A DNA stretch of 64,000 nt. It comes from Stratiolaelaps scimitus. Taxonomy: Eukaryota; Arthropoda; Arachnida; Mesostigmata; Laelapidae. The translations under genes were made by a program, and so were the position numbers. This document shows, in pieces, positions 23,801 to 32,417 of this stretch. Where the stretch lies: positions 4,383,501 to 4,447,500 of the forward strand of contig JABWDB010000009.1 of the NCBI GenBank assembly GCA_019614645.1. The letters run 5' to 3'. The stretch's first letter is position 1. Each line of letters starts with the position of its first letter. Below the pieces are notes generated by a model, which worked only from the letters and a program-made list of their open reading frames with translations, was not told where the DNA came from and made no database searches.

Positions 23801-26800
23801 TATTTACCATTTGCGTTTCCATATATAATTTCATTATCCATTGCTTTTGCGAGTGAGTCGACGGTTGCATATGGAACCCCACCTATTGCCCTTTTTAATG
23901 CATGGAAACAACCATAATCACACGGGCTTAAATCAGGAGAATATGGGGGTTGATGCCATCGCTCAATATTGTTCCCCTCCATCCAGGCCGTAATTTCAGC
24001 AGTGCGGTGAGGTTTTGCGTTGTCGTCGAGTAACCACACTCGGTGCTGTCGATCCCCACGCCATTTGTTCATCAATCCTTTCAAGAAGCCGAGATATCGG
24101 GGAGCATTGAGTTTTTCGTTTGCCGCCAATATTTCATAATAGCAAACACCCTTGATATCCAGAGCGAGTATCATCAACACCTTTCGTCCGAATCTATCTG
24201 GCACTGCCACAGACGTTGCCGCTTCACCTTGTCGGAGCCACTGTTTTGCTTGGTCCTTCTCAGGGGGTCTATCCAGGCTAACCCATGTCTCGTCTATCGA
24301 CACGGTGTGCTCTAAGCGACTGGTTTGTTGCGTATAAGTCTTCAAATTAAATGTCGAATACTCCACACGCATTTTCATTTGGTCAGCACTCAGTTTATGG
24401 AAAACCGATTTTTCATTGATTTTCTTCTTCTTCAGTATATTGGTGATAATTCTATAACACGTCGTCCGAAGAATCAAAGTTTCAGCCGACAAAGACTCCA
24501 TGGACCAAGCTCTAGTTTGCTCAAAAGCTGCCTTGATTCTGTCAATCCGATCGTCCCTTGTCGCACCTGATTTGTGGTCCCCACCTCGATGGTCATCGGT
24601 GTCGATATCTCCACTGTTAAATCGCTCGCACCAACGTTGCACCGTTCGCAGGCATAAGGCAGACCTGCCGTACGCGTTCACTAATTGTCGATGGATTTCA
24701 GCTGGAGGGTGTTTTTGGAGAAACAAAAACTTGATGATTTCCCGTTGATTTTTGGGGGAATTTGAACTTTTTGCTGCAGCGTCCATCTTTCTGATCGTAT
24801 CGAAACCACTCAGTGTTCGAAAGGAAGCCACGTTCCTACCGCGTGCCCACTCCAAAAATGAACGCATTGTGTGGCGTAGTTCGGGCTGTGCGCCATCCGA
24901 AAGGCGCGACAATTCGCTGGGGACTACCTAATATATATATATTGGTGCGAGTGATTTAAAAGAACTGTCCAGCTGTGTTACCTACTGCGTGAAAAGAGAC
25001 GAACTTTGACGAAGTACTTCGGGTATACTTACTCGCAATTAGTGGCTTCAGTGCACATCTTACAGGCAGGCCCTTCCCTATTGGGGCATTGACGAAGTCG
25101 AGAAATTCGGCGTTCGGATGGGACCCGTACAGGTTTGCTGCCTTCGCGGTGTCGATCACCGAACCGCCTCCAACGGCCACGAACGAGTCAAAACAGCTAG
25201 CTCGCGCAAAGTCGATGGCTTTTTGAAAGCTTTTTTGTTAAGGACCAAACCGGACAAAGGTGACAGACACAAATATATCGATGACTGTATTATACAGGGT
25301 GTTCGGAAAGTCACGCGACAGAAAGCAAAGTATGACGGTCTCGGAGATCGCTTCTCTTCAATACAATTTGTTCTTCTCGTCTTCTATAGGGACGTATTTG
25401 GATGGTAACGTGTAATTTTAAACAATCAGTAGAGAGAAAAATCCACAAAATTAAATCTTTGAGGACGGTCACACGCTGCCACTTACCAAATAATCACCAC
25501 CAAGTAACTGCTACCACAAAAATGTACATTTCCACAACTATATGTATATATATATATATATGCTTCAATTGTCTCCATAATCCATTATCCACACGACGCA
25601 TGGCCTACCTGTGATCAGTGGGTTCCACTGTGACGTCTGAGAAGAGTTCGTAGTTGACCTTGTTGGCATGAAGCGAATCGAGAACGGCGCGCACCGGAGG
25701 AAGCTTCTCGAGATTTTTGTCAGTCACGACGCAGACCTTCTTTACGTTCATGTTCCTCAAATCCTGTAAACCAAATTACAGCTCATTCGATTGACAGGTC
25801 AAAAATTTTTATTTGAAATAAGGGTTGATAAACCATATTTTTGTGCAGACTACTTAGGGGATGGCGTTTTGTAATGTCCCTCGCATTATCTGAGCTGGGC
25901 TACAGACGTTGCTGTAAAGCACGGTTAACTACAATTTCAAAGCCTGTAATCGAAATGGCTTTTGATATTAATTGGTTTACGTATAGTAGAGTTATTTTGG
26001 TGAAAATCATGTTTGAAAATAACGCTTGAACCCTCGTTCGTATTTTATGAGAACCACATTTTTTATTCGCTAATTGGTATTAACGAGCACATATTCTAAA
26101 GGCTACAGATGGTAAATGAACTGTTTTTCATCGTAAGCTACCTTTTTAATGTGCATATTTATTATTAATAGTAATACGCAAAATACCGCTAATTAATTAT
26201 TCAAAGAACATAAGCAAATCACATAGAAGAAGCCGATTTTGGTTCTTTTTCTGGTGTCTTAATTAACATTCATCGTAAATCAGCTGCGACAAATTGTTGG
26301 GCAACCAGCAAGGTTTTTCAACTCCTTGGTCGACTTAAAATGTATGCCCACGGAGGAAAAACCACTATCGCCCATGATTTTTTACAATACATTTATATAA
26401 ATTTCTTTATTGTACAAGTGTTCGACCGAACTAGCTAAACAGCATCAAGCCAATAACTCTTCTCACACCAGTGGTGTCAACCAAGAGTTGTTATATATTT
26501 ATGGCTACAAAGAATACTTAAGTTCTGAACTTTTGCAGAGACAGTGTTTAAGAAGTATCGAGTGTTGCGTAAATGTTCACCTCGGTCAGCTATCGTGGCC
26601 TATGTTACGAGACAATCAAGCTATACTCTGTTTGTTTAGCGAAATTGTAACTGTAAATTTAGTTCCTTCCAGATTCTTATCGAATTAAATTATTGCCCAA
26701 CCAAATTTCACTCGAGTAATCCTGTTGAAACTCAGTTTACTGAATTAATACAATGTCGGCGGGACTTGCAACAACACCTCATCGTATAAGTAATCATATT

Positions 26801-28443
26801 TATTAGCATCCTTTAAGCTAGTCAAAAAATCCATCAATTCACCTGTCCAACCTCCTGGGTAACGCCAGGCCCATAACGAATGTTGGAGCAGGCCATCTCG
26901 AAGGCGTAGTCCTTCGACTGCGAACTAGAACATGATCCCGTCGAGCTCAGAAGGGCACTTCCCACATGGTGATGACCAGGACAACGGCGCCTGTGAACAC
27001 ATACGTCATTCAGTAAACTAAAAAATGACACTCTCGCTTGGTTGCCGTCACGAAAATATGGTAAGACAGTATCCTAATTCGAACACCCAGAACGCTCAAC
27101 TACGAATTCAATAGTAATCGTACTAGTGAGGGCCAGCAGCAGTAATAGTACTCAGTGAGGATCAATTTCAATGTTGCTTTGTAAATTTCCCTGTTATACT
27201 CTATAGTGTCGTCATCCCCCCCACCCCCCCGACCTCTATGCCTTGCTCACACGCAGCCTATCGAACTAAATGAAAACCAGAGACCAGAGACAAATATATC
27301 ACACGTTCGTGTTTCTTTTTATTGTTGTTATTACTAAATCTCGATATATTATTGTGATTGCCGTATAAATATATTTGCAATTGGCAGTTGTTGCGCATAC
27401 ATACTGCTCTCTTTCTTTCCCTTGCTATCTGCCCAGATCTCTCATCTAATTTCCTTGAATATATACAAATATCGAAAACCAAAAATAAAAACAGCAAAGA
27501 GGAGAAAATCATGAATTAGCGAACACATCACCCCCCCCCCCCGCCGGCGTTATGTCGCCGTTAAATGCGTCGTACGAAGTCACCATCTATCAATTAACGT
27601 AGTATTCAACGCGTGTACTATGTGTCACGCAGCATGCGTCACGCCAAGTTCCGTTGAGTTGTCTCCCTCGAGTATAACGGCACTTGCCATAGCAGGTTGA
27701 CATTGTGTAGGAACATCATCTTATCTCCCCTCCCCCGCGCCGCTAACCCCGTATAACGAAACGGATGGTTAAACGCATCGGAAGACAACACTTCTCTGCC
27801 CCTCGGCGAATTCCCGTCTCTTCCTGTCGCTGTACCGGAGCACGACGGCGAATGGGCGACAAATTAGAAGGCGCGCGACACATTGTCACATCGCTTTTCG
27901 TATCAAGTCATCGCTCGCCTATTCGACCCAAGTCTCGAGTAATTGTACGAATTAAGTTCAGCAGCGATCCGACTAGCCGTGAGGATCGTGTCGTTCACTG
28001 TCACAGTATAATCTTGCAACAAATAAAGCCGTAGAAATCTCGCATATGGAAGACCACGCTGTCAGACTAACGCGAGACGCTCATGTATAAAGGCATAAGC
28101 GTAAAAAAACATAAACAATGCATACTCATGGCGTGTCTGACAAAGAGTCACATAAGGATTAATCACTTAAGATACATCGTTGGCATAGCCGTCGAACAAT
28201 AGCTACGTGCGTGGTATTTTTTAACAGAAAAAAAATCTGTTAATTGTAACGTATTTTAGCCCACACTCGTATTCGCTGGGCTCATAGCGTAAACGTCTCA
28301 GTAGTATGATAATTACTATGCTCCTTGTGTAGGATCGATACATCTTCTCTCGTTTGTGTAGCCTTCTATGGATAAGGCAAAACTATCATGACTACGTGTT
28401 CGCTGTGTTTCGTCAACTAACACACTTACTTATTGAAATGAAA

Positions 28444-28481
<38 letters not shown>

Positions 28482-30580
28482 GTTTCAACCGAAAAAGCTC
28501 ATTATCAAACATTCGATTTCGTATTGAGAAAACATTTGGCATATTTACAAAAAGAGAGAGATTCTTCTTGCTAATAGCTCGTTTGTATGAGTGGGTGCGT
28601 TTACGACGTGAAACGAATCGACACATTGACGATGAGATTCAACTTCAGTGGTCAACATTTAAGAGTGAACAATTTCTTTGAACACTATCAACCTGCATGC
28701 GTTTTTTGATAGGTCCACTGTCCGCAGTCTAAACATACTCGAACATTCGAAACTGTGAACTCAAACAGATTTTTGTGACATTCGCCAAGTCGTACATTTG
28801 GGAACCTTTGCCGACATTCACGTCCTCGATCCTTTCTTTTGTTTTATCTGTATCCCAAAATTCACAATATACTGGTGTATATATATATATATGTGTTTTC
28901 GCAAAAACATCCTCTATATAAAAACGACCCTTGTGACATCCGTAGATCTCAAGCGAATCCCTTTTGATAGGACGCCGTCCAGGTCTCATCGAGTTGCGAA
29001 TCGGTGTACCCGTGCACTGCGATCATATCGCGAAGCTCATCCGATCGCCACATCTGGAAGAAGTCACTGTGCTTTGGCTCGATACGCGCCTTCCGCGCGC
29101 AGATCCCCACGAAGATGTCGTCGAACACGAAGTGCTTAGTGAATTTCGAAGCACTGTAGATCTTCTGCGCCGCGTCCTGGTTGAACAGCATCGCTCCAGC
29201 TGTGATGTACGCTGGGTACCTCGAGTAAGGGTAGTCCCTCAGCGAAACGAACCACCTCGAGAATCGGTGTCGCATCGGAGCCGAATTCGGGAATAGGGTC
29301 CCGACGAACAGTGCATCGCCAGATTCCGCCTCATGTACGTTGATGTAACGTAGGAGATTCTTCACGGAGAGATAATAGTCGTCATCGATCAGCAGGAAAT
29401 ACTGCGTGTTTCGACAGTATTGGCTGGCCCACCGAAGCGAGCTCATTGTCTTCAGTGTATTGTTGTAATAGTTGTCGACAAAGTCCGCCTGAATGATGTC
29501 TCGATGCTTCTCGTTCTCCAGAATGAGATCAGTATCTTCGTCACCTCGGCCAATGACGAAGAACGTCCTCGTGTCGACGTTGCTAAATCGCTTCCTGCCC
29601 CACGTACGTCGAATAATGTTCCGTCGACTTCGATGAGGCAGCGCGCTCTTGACGAAGATGGCCAACCGCAGCCGCTGTTTACAACCGGTGTTATTGTGGA
29701 TTCGATAGTCAAGCGAGTCGTAAACGTGATTCACCGGCAGCAGGTCATCGAATTGGTCGCCACGAAGCGGATAGTCATAGCCCGGATCGAGCGAGTGCTC
29801 CTCGCCGAGCTTGAGAAACACGCCGAGCTGGTCAAGCGCAAGAACCGAGAGCAGAAACACAGCCGCTACACCGAGCAGTCGTCGAAACTGTCGCGGGGTC
29901 ATTTTCGGATGTCCGAGAGGGTGACCCAATCGTTCGTAACTCATCGCGTCGTGCTTCTGCTCGCTTCGATCAGGTCACTTAAGTAATCAGCAAGACACCA
30001 CTTCAGCACGGACACACCCCGAAGCACTCGCACATACAGAACTGCGAGTGGTTCACGAGCGCCGGGCGCACGACAGGCCAAACGCGACTGACTCGATCCG
30101 CTCGAGGGGAAGACGACGACTTGAGGTTGAGGAAATCCTTGGAAACATTGAGATTCTGAGCCTTTGTTTCTGCTCGTCCTGAGAGACACTCTACCACATT
30201 TCTTTCTTCGGTCACCTTTATACAGGGGAAGGGGCTCCCGCCTCGTATATTGTCTTTTTTTTTTGCTTAGCTATCTTGCCTTGCTGCCATTGTTAACGAT
30301 TGCGTCCGCCGTTAACCAGAGAGTCGGCGGCTGCGTCAACTGAATGCCGGCAATGCCATCTCGCTGTTGGTCTCCGTCGAGACGCAGTTCCGGCCACTGC
30401 CGCGCGCTGCCAACGACTCTCCGGCTTTCAGCGAACGCTGGAAGAGATTGTTGTAAGCTGAAGCAGAACTATTGACTGACACCGCTTCTGATTGAGTAGG
30501 ATAGCTGCTCTGATTAGGTTTGGGTAGGGCACTTACTGCACGCTGGCCATCACTCGCATCAGGTCAATGGCTCGAGACAT
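20778..30580 (-). CDS. ADHFE1: hydroxyacid-oxoacid transhydrogenase, mitochondrial (iron-containing alcohol dehydrogenase family), complete 8-exon gene
   Basis: Coding exons in transcript order are 30580-30537, 26990-26843, 25763-25609, 25229-25033, 23414-23078, 22542-22265, 21471-21311 and 20861-20778. All junctions are GT/AG, phases agree throughout, and the joined frame is 467 aa, the length of human ADHFE1 as I recall it. Known enzymes of this family couple 4-hydroxybutyrate oxidation to 2-oxoglutarate reduction in mitochondria. Visible motifs are the nucleotide loop GGGSVID (136-142), [12 protein letters not shown] (183-194) and the iron ligands D240 and H244 (FDVLCH), H328 (CHGMSYP) and H356 (IPHG). 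The protein ends [10 protein letters not shown]...SMTIY. The start at 30580 gives an arginine-containing, acid-poor N-terminus ([17 protein letters not shown]) suited to mitochondrial import; an open frame extends upstream of it, so another start is possible. Intron 1 contains a brainiac-like gene, and intron 4 contains a mariner element. Confidence 0.93.
21311..21471 (-). CDS. ADHFE1: ADHFE1-family gene, exon 7
   Basis: Residues 387-440. The acceptor is TTTTCCTCCAG and the donor is CCCCAG|GTTCGT. It covers the C-terminal helical region ([31 protein letters not shown]). Confidence 0.92.
22265..22542 (-). CDS. ADHFE1: ADHFE1-family gene, exon 6
   Basis: Residues 294-386 plus one base of Gly387. 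It contains [20 protein letters not shown] and IPHG, which supply iron ligands H328 and H356. The acceptor is CTATTCTAG and the donor is CTCG|GTAACT. Confidence 0.95.
23078..23414 (-). CDS. ADHFE1: ADHFE1-family gene, exon 5
   Basis: Residues 182-293 plus two bases of Arg294. It contains [11 protein letters not shown] and iron ligands D240 and H244 in [13 protein letters not shown]. The acceptor is CGTTTACAG and the donor is AAAAG|GTAGAG. An antisense open frame covers this exon and is a shadow of it. Confidence 0.95.
23650..23671. repeat. mariner terminal inverted repeat, 3' end of element
   Basis: GGTAGTCCCCAGCAAACTGT starts the repeat and matches the complement of the opposite end with two mismatches. 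The TA target dinucleotide precedes it. Confidence 0.9.
23734..24786 (-). CDS. mariner transposase, intact
   Basis: The protein is 350 aa when started at the methionine at 24786 ([14 protein letters not shown]). The frame is open up to a methionine at 24912, but that extension reads through the inverted repeat and is probably untranslated. An N-terminal helix-turn-helix region for end binding is visible ([21 protein letters not shown]). The catalytic acidic triad is D165 in SIDETWV, D255 in [10 protein letters not shown] and D290 in [11 protein letters not shown]. The last two are 34 residues apart, the D34D spacing that defines mariner. The YSPDL motif is conserved, but the linker motif usually written WVPHEL is replaced here by SVFHKL. 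I cannot place it in a named subfamily. It cuts and pastes the element at TA sites. Confidence 0.93.
   Translation of the reverse strand: MDAAAKSSNSPKNQREIIKFLFLQKHPPAEIHRQLVNAYGRSALCLRTVQRWCERFNSGDIDTDDHRGGDHKSGATRDDRIDRIKAAFEQTRAWSMESLSAETLILRTTCYRIITNILKKKKINEKSVFHKLSADQMKMRVEYSTFNLKTYTQQTSRLEHTVSIDETWVSLDRPPEKDQAKQWLRQGEAATSVAVPDRFGRKVLMILALDIKGVCYYEILAANEKLNAPRYLGFLKGLMNKWRGDRQHRVWLLDDNAKPHRTAEITAWMEGNNIERWHQPPYSPDLSPCDYGCFHALKRAIGGVPYATVDSLAKAMDNEIIYGNANGKYLAISKLPERWNRCVNKAGEYL
24907..24928. repeat. mariner terminal inverted repeat, 5' end of element
   Basis: The plus-strand sequence ends CGCTGGGGACTACC, the reverse complement of the other end. A TA and then more (TA)n follow. Confidence 0.9.
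25033..25229 (-). CDS. ADHFE1: ADHFE1-family gene, exon 4
   Basis: Residues 116-181 plus one base of Ile182. It carries the dinucleotide-binding loop [20 protein letters not shown]. The donor is GCGA|GTAAGT. The acceptor (AACAAAAAAG) has a purine-rich tract and is weaker than the others. Confidence 0.92.
25290..25340 (+). mobile_element. possible transposon end fragment in ADHFE1 intron 3
   Basis: ACAGGGTGTTCGGAAAGTCA, preceded by TAT, has the form of inverted-repeat termini of many Tc1/mariner-type elements. No matching second end or transposase was found nearby, so only a fragment or solo end can be proposed. Confidence 0.3.
25609..25763 (-). CDS. ADHFE1: ADHFE1-family gene, exon 3
   Basis: Residues 65-115 plus two bases of Ser116. 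The acceptor is GGTTTACAG and the donor is CACAG|GTAGGC. The start of the nucleotide-binding domain is visible as [15 protein letters not shown] and VEPTD. Confidence 0.92.
26843..26990 (-). CDS. ADHFE1: ADHFE1-family gene, exon 2
   Basis: Residues 15-64. The acceptor is TTCACAG and the donor is CAG|GTGAAT. It carries the family-specific [19 protein letters not shown] at the start of the mature enzyme. Confidence 0.92.
26991..28948. other. ADHFE1 intron 1, part downstream of the nested gene
   Basis: It contains a 12-base poly-C at 27531-27542, a 32-base (AT)n at 28448-28479 and (TA)n at about 28878-28892. A GC-rich patch lies at 27720-27900. No exon was recognised. Confidence 0.5.
28448..28479. 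repeat. (AT)16 microsatellite
   Basis: An uninterrupted AT dinucleotide run of 32 bases inside intron 1 of the ADHFE1-family gene. Confidence 0.95.
28949..29944 (-). CDS. brn: brainiac-like beta-1,3-glycosyltransferase (GT31), single exon
   Basis: This 331-aa type II Golgi enzyme shows a short cytosolic tail, a membrane anchor at about 22-42 ([20 protein letters not shown]) and a lumenal GT31 domain. Motifs are IRRTWG at 111-116, [14 protein letters not shown] at 153-166, metal/nucleotide-sugar DDD at 187-189, YITAGA at 246-251 and FDDIFVG at 274-280. Possible N-glycosylation sites are N84 and N161. In insects brainiac adds beta-1,3-linked GlcNAc to mannosyl-glucosylceramide; I infer that role from ADFxDxYxNNTLKTMxxxRWAS and RHxFSxWxVSL, which match brainiac better than vertebrate B3GALTs. 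The start at 29944 gives the expected tail length. The gene lies inside intron 1 of the ADHFE1-family gene, on the same strand, with a TATA box about 270 bases upstream. No frame damage is seen. Confidence 0.93.
   Translation of the reverse strand: MSYERLGHPLGHPKMTPRQFRRLLGVAAVFLLSVLALDQLGVFLKLGEEHSLDPGYDYPLRGDQFDDLLPVNHVYDSLDYRIHNNTGCKQRLRLAIFVKSALPHRSRRNIIRRTWGRKRFSNVDTRTFFVIGRGDEDTDLILENEKHRDIIQADFVDNYYNNTLKTMSSLRWASQYCRNTQYFLLIDDDYYLSVKNLLRYINVHEAESGDALFVGTLFPNSAPMRHRFSRWFVSLRDYPYSRYPAYITAGAMLFNQDAAQKIYSASKFTKHFVFDDIFVGICARKARIEPKHSDFFQMWRSDELRDMIAVHGYTDSQLDETWTASYQKGFA
30215..30220 (-). promoter_or_regulatory. TATA box for the brainiac-like gene
   Basis: The minus strand reads CTGTATAAAGGTGAC, with TATAAA at 30220-30215, about 270 bases upstream of the brainiac-like start. 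It lies within ADHFE1 intron 1, so the nested gene appears to have its own promoter. A start site about 30 bases downstream (near 30185-30190) would leave an untranslated leader of about 240 bases. Confidence 0.5.
30537..30580 (-). CDS. ADHFE1: ADHFE1-family gene, coding exon 1
   Basis: This exon encodes residues 1-14 and two bases of Gln15, and ends at a strong donor (CA|GTAAGT). It is assigned because its phase-2 end joins exactly to exon 2 and its sequence suits a mitochondrial presequence. It is separated from exon 2 by 3.5 kb, so it is the least certain exon of the gene. Confidence 0.72.
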
Positions 30581-32311
30581 CCTGCCGTTGGTGTTCGACG
30601 AACTGCGGCGGCTGGACACGAAGAACAACGACAGATACAAATGAAGACGCGGTTTGATCTGCTTGCTAGTAACAAAGCATGCGCTAGTTACTAATGATCG
30701 GTGAACGAAATCCAACGTGCAGACCAACGCTGCTTCAACAGACAGGGGAGAGTTCGGAATCGCACTGGCCGTTATTGTTCAAGTTGAGACCGCTAGGCAC
30801 TACACATATAAGCGGCGATTTCGCAGCGTATTGTAAGGTGGCAGGATCCTTGTAACAACTTGAATCACACAATCGCTCGCCTGGCCGCCCTCGACGCCTT
30901 GTGCAACTCGTTTTCACTGGCTGGCGATACCACAGACAGGGCCCGATCGGTCGCTACAGCGACGACAGCACTTGCACAGCATAGAGCATAATGGTCAATA
31001 GCGAATCTGCACTACGCGCAGTTGCCGCGCACCCACCGCAGCTGTCGGGGCGTTCGAGATTTGCGAGCAGTTCCTTCGGCCCCGACGGTTAATTGCTCCT
31101 TTGAACGGTTACTGCCGCTTTGTCAATTTCGCTCTTGAGTCTACCTGCTGCTTCTCGGTCGCTTCCTTTTGACGTCGCCGATAATCGCAGCGGCAGAGAG
31201 TACAACAAACAGCACGTAGTGTTTCTTCGTGTGTCGGTTCGCCTGCCTAGACTCCCTGCGGCCGTCGATCGGTATTCCCCGTTTGGAACAATAGCCACCA
31301 CCACCACAACAACAACAACAGCAGTAGCCACTGTGTTGGTAGTAGTAGTTGTATTTGCTAAGCCGCGGCGGCAGCACTATCGTAACGTTTGCACTCGAAT
31401 CCTCCCTCCCAGCTGTCCTGGGCCACCGATACACACAGCAGCAGCTCGGCCGCAGAAGCAGCAGCACAGCGTACGACGTCTGTTGCTGTTCGCCCGAGAG
31501 ACAACAGACACTACGGCCGTAACACTCTCGGCGAACGAAAAATGAAAAAGCGAACAGGATGTAAAGCTAGCAGACGACACGCAGATGTTCGTCGCGGCGC
31601 AGTTCGTCGGTCAGCTGGTCGTCGCGAGCCTCGCCGTCGTCTGCTGCGGCCCCCCGATGTCGGAGATGGGGAAATCCGCAGATGATCGCATTGCCTTGAT
31701 CAGTGTCCCCCCCCCGCGCGCGCGCGTTTGGCTCGCTCTCTCCCAAGTTGCGTTCGACCCTCGCCACCGGCTGCCCTCTCCAGATGTTATGGTGTGTTCA
31801 ACTGTGGTGGCGCACGGTGATATGGTTCACCCACCACTACATCACATGGCCGAGGTGAGAGATTCCCGGCGGTAGCAGCAGCAGCGGATGATATATTGGC
31901 GCCACTTGTATCAGTGAAAGGTACGGGATATCGAGGTACGTGTCTACCCGAATAGACAACAGGGTCAATTGCGCTGCGCGATCTTGTTCTACCTGATGTG
32001 AGTCAGAAGGGGCAGTGCTGCTTGCTGGACGAGGCATCTCGACTACAGTTTGGAAACCACTCCATCGGTATCCGAAGATCCATAGCTGCCAGCGGCGAAA
32101 CAGTGAGTTCGCATAGGCCGGGAGACATTTAACGCCTAATTGCCAATCGTCCCCTAACGCGCGGGTGCTATCGGTGGGTTATCGTGCAACTGGTTGAAAG
32201 AGGTGCGTGTGCCGTAGAGGCCGTCTGTTTATCTGAGTGTGGCTGTGCTTCTTGTTTATCGCGTTCATTGGTCACACAGGTCACGTAATCGTCGACAGAA
32301 AGTGACCGAAG
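30581..32311. promoter_or_regulatory. divergent intergenic region between ADHFE1 (-) and LMW-PTP (+)
   Basis: The 1.7 kb between the two start codons is GC-rich in its middle (31000-31800). It holds CA/CAA-type triplet runs (31300-31325), a CRE-like TGACGTCG at 31170-31177 and a poly-C run continuing into alternating GC at 31707-31726. Both transcripts must start here or further out, so a shared or back-to-back promoter region is likely. No clear TATA box was found for either gene. Some frames are open because of base composition; none is accepted as a gene. Confidence 0.45.
31707..31726. repeat. poly-C tract fused to alternating (GC)n
   Basis: Nine C residues (31707-31715) run directly into GCGCGCGCGCG (to 31726). 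The same arrangement recurs at 41576-41603. Confidence 0.85.
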
Positions 32312-32417
32312 ATGCCGGAGGGTACCGAACATCGTCGTGTACTGTTTGTCTGTTTGGGCAATATTTGCCGATCGCCGATAGCAGAGGCGGTATTCAAGCA
32401 CATCTGCAAACAGAGGG
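32312..32417 (+). CDS. ACP1: LMW-PTP exon 1 (coding)
   Basis: Residues 1-35 plus one base of Gly36. It carries the catalytic loop CLGNICRSP. The donor is AGGG|GTAAGT. Confidence 0.95.

Larger units (their letters stand above)
23650..24928 (-). mobile_element. mariner transposon, apparently complete
   Basis: The element is 1279 bp, the usual mariner size. Its ends match as inverted repeats for about 22 bases (GGTAGTCCCCAGC is identical at both ends, with two mismatches further in). It is flanked by TA on both sides (23648-23649 and 24929-24930), the expected target duplication, and it sits within a (TA)n microsatellite. It encodes an unbroken transposase and lies in intron 4 of the ADHFE1-family gene, in the same orientation as that gene. 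The intact frame and near-identical ends suggest a recent insertion, though activity cannot be shown from sequence. Confidence 0.95.

Noticed and set aside
29420..29986. A 188-codon plus-strand open frame
   Set aside because: It lies antisense to the brainiac-like gene and has no protein-family resemblance.
31585..31875. Plus-strand frame starting with a signal-peptide-like stretch (MFVAAQFVGQLVVASLAVVC)
   Set aside because: It lies in the GC-rich divergent promoter region, crosses a poly-C/(GC)n repeat and has no donor site or partner exon.
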